Source: Rhizobium sp. RU33A (GTDB taxonomy: Bacteria; Pseudomonadota; Alphaproteobacteria; Rhizobiales; Rhizobiaceae). From it: a stretch of DNA of 64,000 nucleotides. The DNA lies in contig NZ_FTMQ01000003.1 of the NCBI RefSeq assembly GCF_900156055.1, positions 62,001 through 126,000 on the forward strand, written 5' to 3'. The notes under the pieces were generated by a model that was not told the DNA's origin, searched no databases, and saw nothing but the letters and a program-made list of their open reading frames with translations. The number at the start of each line of letters is the position of its first letter. The first letter of the stretch is position 1. The position numbers were made by a program, and so were the translations under genes. Positions 61,753 through 64,000 of this stretch are shown here, one piece after another.

Positions 61753-62049
61753 CGTGGCATTTTCCCGAAAACTTGTTGTCGGCTCCCTTGACGCGCCCGC
61801 CGATTGGGATCAGGACCCGAAGAGACTAAGTGCGGGTCGTCATTATGTGAGTGATGGTCGATTTGCCGAAAAAGAACAAGCGGTTTCGCTGGCCATGGTG
61901 AACCCGGCGCGGAACCGGACCCGCTTTTGGTGGCAGGCGTTGCACCCCGGCCACCGACTGGCACAGGATGGCGGCCCGCGCCGCAGCGAGTTGCCCCGCA
62001 GCCTGATGCCGCAGCAAGACCGAAAGATCACAGTCAGTTGAACGAGACG

Positions 62050-62514
62050 ATGACCGAACAGCCCTTCTGGAAGACCAAGACGCTCGCCGAAATGAGCAAC
62101 GCGGAATGGGAAAGCCTCTGCGATGGCTGTGGCCTCTGTTGTCTCAACAAGCTCGAGGATTGGGACACCGGCGAGGTGGTCTTCACCTCGGTTGCCTGCA
62201 AGCTGCTCGACGGCGACAGCTGTCGCTGCTCCGATTACGAGAACCGCCAGGAAACCGTGCCTGACTGCATCCAGCTGACACTCAAGGGCCTGCGCGAAAT
62301 CCAGTGGCTGCCACCGACCTGCGGTTACCGCCTGATCGACGAGGGCCTCGACCTCTACTGGTGGCACCCGCTGGTCTCTGGCAGTTCGGAAACCGTGCAC
62401 CAGGCCGGGATTTCCGCCCGCGGCCGGACGATCTCGGAGGAGGGGCTCGATGTCGAGGATCTCGAGGATTACGTGGTCGACTGGCCGATGCGAGTTGGCG
62501 CGGAGCGGGATTGA
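62050..62514 (+). CDS. YcgN-like cysteine-cluster protein (UPF0260 type)
   Basis: A 154-residue protein with a cysteine-cluster N-terminus: [24 protein letters not shown] and [26 protein letters not shown], the typical YkgJ/YcgN metal-binding pattern, followed by [23 protein letters not shown]. Function unknown; probably binds iron or zinc. The ATG at 62050 has ACGAGACG upstream. The gap 61753-62049 shows no other gene. Confidence 0.9.
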   Translation: MTEQPFWKTKTLAEMSNAEWESLCDGCGLCCLNKLEDWDTGEVVFTSVACKLLDGDSCRCSDYENRQETVPDCIQLTLKGLREIQWLPPTCGYRLIDEGLDLYWWHPLVSGSSETVHQAGISARGRTISEEGLDVEDLEDYVVDWPMRVGAERD

Positions 62515-62608
62515 GGGGCTCGCGAGGCGGGGGGCCAGGCTTTATCATGCTGATGACGGAGACCATGGTCATGCTGGCTACTTCGCGGCCCGAAGACCTC
62601 CAAGCCTT

Positions 62609-63130
62609 TTAGCTCCACAATTCCGCGCGCATCCAGGCGTTCGGCAGCAGTAGCCGCCCGGCGAGATCGTCCTCGCCGCCATCAAGCCTCAGCCATTGCC
62701 AAGCCGCCATCCATTCGGCAAGCAGTGGATAAGGCGGCTTCACCCGGCTTGCCGGCCTGAAACCGGAAAGGCCGTAATAGGCGGGGTCCCCGAGCACCAG
62801 CACCTCAGTCACACCCTTGGCCTTGAGGCGGCTCAGACCGTCGGCGATCAAGGCCTTGCCGATCCCCTGGCGCTGGTGATCGGGATGAACGGCGAGCGGC
62901 CCGAGAAGGGCGACGGTCTCGGACCGGTTTTCGAGCTTTCCGTGGGTGAAAAGAACGTGCCCGATCAGCCTGTCGTCGAGATGGGCCGAGAGCGAGAGGA
63001 CGGCCGGATCGGCGAGCAGGGCCTCGACCAGCGGCACAAGATCCTCCTGCGGAAAGGCGGCGGCATAGAGGGTGGGGATGGATGCCCTGTCCGCAGGCAG
63101 CGTTTCGCCCAGGGTGAAGCTCTGCGTCAT
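62609..63130 (-). CDS. GNAT family N-acetyltransferase (YhbS-like)
   Basis: A 173-residue acetyltransferase with LADPAVLSLSAHLDDRLIGHVLFTHGKL, the acetyl-CoA loop LAVHPDHQRQGIGKALIADGL and LGDPAYYGLSGFRPAS, typical of the YhbS group. Substrate unknown. The ATG at 63130 is followed by MTQSFTLGETL. It is a solitary gene. Confidence 0.9.
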   Translation of the reverse strand: MTQSFTLGETLPADRASIPTLYAAAFPQEDLVPLVEALLADPAVLSLSAHLDDRLIGHVLFTHGKLENRSETVALLGPLAVHPDHQRQGIGKALIADGLSRLKAKGVTEVLVLGDPAYYGLSGFRPASRVKPPYPLLAEWMAAWQWLRLDGGEDDLAGRLLLPNAWMRAELWS

Positions 63131-63270
63131 GGGCTTTTCTCCGGTGAATGGTTCATGCCTCGGTCCTCAGACGCGTCGCGACAAGCCCATGGACTGACAA
63201 GGCGGATGGTGGTCTACGCACCTCCCCCTCAAGCGCAGGGTGGCTTAAGCTTCGATCGACCGGCTCGCCC

Positions 63271-63552
63271 TCAGGCCGCTTCGCCAATCTGAAGGTCGAT
63301 GGAGAGGCCCGCCGCGACCGCCATGGTCACCAGCCCGTCGAGGGCAAAGAGGTCGATCTTGCCACGCTTCAGGTCCGAAATCCTCGGTTGGGTAACGCCC
63401 AGCTGGCGAGCGGCCTCGGCCTGTGTCCACCCCTTGGTGAGGATATGGCGTTCCAAAGCCATCATCAGCTTGGCCCGAAGCTTCATGTTCTGGGCTTCCG
63501 CAGGGCTGTCCTCGATGGCATCCCAAACGCTGGCGTAGCTTTCCTTGGTCAT
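63271..63552 (-). CDS. XRE-type antitoxin (HigA-like)
   Basis: A 93-residue protein with a helix-turn-helix domain: MALERHILTKGWTQAEAARQLGVTQPRISDLKRGKIDLFALDGLVTMAVAAGL is the standard XRE antitoxin core. It overlaps the upstream toxin gene by 4 bases. An inverted repeat at 63890-63905 upstream of the toxin is its likely binding site. Confidence 0.88.
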   Translation of the reverse strand: MTKESYASVWDAIEDSPAEAQNMKLRAKLMMALERHILTKGWTQAEAARQLGVTQPRISDLKRGKIDLFALDGLVTMAVAAGLSIDLQIGEAA

Positions 63553-63878
63553 GCCTTGAGATCCTTCATCAATTGATCATATCGCTTCGAAGCGAGTTCG
63601 AGATCCAGTTTTGCTGTTTTCTGGCTCTTCTTCTGGAAGCAGTGCAGCACGTAGACAGCGTTGCCCAACTTCGCGACGTGAAGGACCCTGAATGCACCGC
63701 CGGTGTCCTTGATCCTGATTTCCTGCACACCGGCACCAACACTCGACATCGGCTTCCAGTCGCTTGGCTCGAAACCATGCTGTACCCTGTCGAGTTGATA
63801 TCCCGCGTCGCGTTTTGCCCCCACGGGAAACCGCCTCAGGTCATTCAGCGCGCTGCCAATAAAGTACAGAGACTTCAT
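63549..63878 (-). CDS. RelE/HigB-like toxin (phage Gp49-like family)
   Basis: A 109-residue toxin: MKSLYFIGSALNDLRRFPVGAKRDAGYQLDRVQHG, VQEIRIKDTGGAFRVLHVAKLGNAVYVLHCFQKKSQKTAKLDLELASKRYDQL follow the Gp49-like (HigB2/RelE) fold with the conserved Phe-x-x-Lys motif (HCFQKKSQKT). It is expected to cleave mRNA at the ribosome. It is first in a toxin-antitoxin operon, the usual HigBA order. Confidence 0.88.
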   Translation of the reverse strand: MKSLYFIGSALNDLRRFPVGAKRDAGYQLDRVQHGFEPSDWKPMSSVGAGVQEIRIKDTGGAFRVLHVAKLGNAVYVLHCFQKKSQKTAKLDLELASKRYDQLMKDLKA

Positions 63879-63889
63879 GGCACAGAAGT

Positions 63890-63905
63890 ATACAATATTT
63901 TGTAT
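63890..63905. promoter_or_regulatory. Operator-like inverted repeat of the HigBA module
   Basis: ATACAA and TTGTAT with a 4-base TATT spacer form a perfect inverted repeat 12 bases upstream of the toxin start at 63878. AT-rich and well placed to be the HigA operator. From about 63945 to the window end, family-B-like repeat fragments occur (ACCCTCCCATGATGGGAAGGT). Confidence 0.5.
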
Positions 63906-64000
63906 GGTCGGCAATCCTGCTTAGCAAAAGGCGAGATTCTTGTTGTGCCCCCTTGACCCTCCCATGATGGGAAGGTCCATCTATGGTGGCGGAGGTGACC

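Noticed and set aside
59755..61791. A 678-codon plus-strand frame opposite the penicillin-binding protein gene
   Set aside because: The opposite strand has all PBP motifs in order; the plus frame has low-complexity Arg/His/Gly composition and no ribosome site of note.
61753..62041. A 101-codon plus-strand frame between the PBP and YcgN genes
   Set aside because: It lacks a ribosome site, has random-looking composition, and partly overlaps the start of the PBP gene; most likely it is non-coding.
1..64000. tRNA, rRNA, CRISPR arrays and transposase genes
   Set aside because: I looked through the intergenic regions for tRNA-like cloverleaf ends with CCA context, spaced direct repeats and DDE/integrase motifs and saw none; a covariance-model scan would be needed to exclude small RNAs.

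Overview
The window is GC-rich, gene-dense chromosomal DNA from an alphaproteobacterium, most probably a member of the Rhizobiaceae (Rhizobium/Agrobacterium/Ciceribacter-like). Evidence: a Ros/MucR zinc-finger regulator, a seven-gene Mrp-type cation/proton antiporter operon, a single-domain XylG, DUF982, DUF1491, DUF2336, DUF5330 and DUF6456 proteins, a DnaA domain IV-only protein, and several families of short palindromic intergenic repeats typical of rhizobia. No tRNA, rRNA, CRISPR array, insertion sequence or prophage was recognised. Product names come from motifs and family resemblance read by eye; no database search was run.

Layout. 1-8 kb: a truncated gene, an SDR, an HWE/HisKA_2 sensor kinase, small membrane proteins, tam and a haloacid dehalogenase, then a BrnTA module. 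7.2-12.1 kb: a D-xylose locus with a divergent ROK repressor (xylR), xylF, xylH and xylG, and a perfect operator-like palindrome between xylR and xylF. 12.2-26.8 kb: a MazEF-like module, a Tat-exported metallo-hydrolase divergent from an OhrR-type sensor, stress and detoxification enzymes (MAPEG, DJ-1/PfpI, CurA-like reductase, GNAT), a membrane-anchored AraC regulator, VapBC, RecQ, a TylF-type methyltransferase, a deoxyribosyltransferase and MsrB. 27.0-33.0 kb: the mrpABCDEFG operon. 33.4-41.9 kb: mucR, the DnaA-IV/DUF6456 pair, a PIN/RHH module with a perfect 20-bp palindrome, sufE, a sensor kinase overlapping a peptidoglycan-binding protein, and a soluble chemoreceptor. 42-47.6 kb: two unknown genes, DUF1491, DUF2336, an HD-GYP protein and a DUF1254/DUF1214 pair.

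Accessory-looking stretches. At 47.8-48.9 kb, two overlapping genes encode a RusA-like nuclease and a protein with a degenerate nuclease-like N-terminus and a HEPN-type RxxxxH motif; this is the best candidate here for an undescribed conflict or defence system. At 54.7-56.2 kb, three small unrelated genes are bounded by copies of an imperfect palindromic repeat with fixed ends and a variable centre, suggesting a cassette-like array. A two-gene unknown pair lies at 42.0-42.9 kb.

56-64 kb: two convergent GGDEF genes that overlap tail to tail, a class A penicillin-binding protein, a YcgN-like protein, a GNAT and a HigBA module. In all, five type II toxin-antitoxin modules occur in 64 kb, which with the repeats suggests many small insertions into an otherwise ordinary rhizobial backbone.
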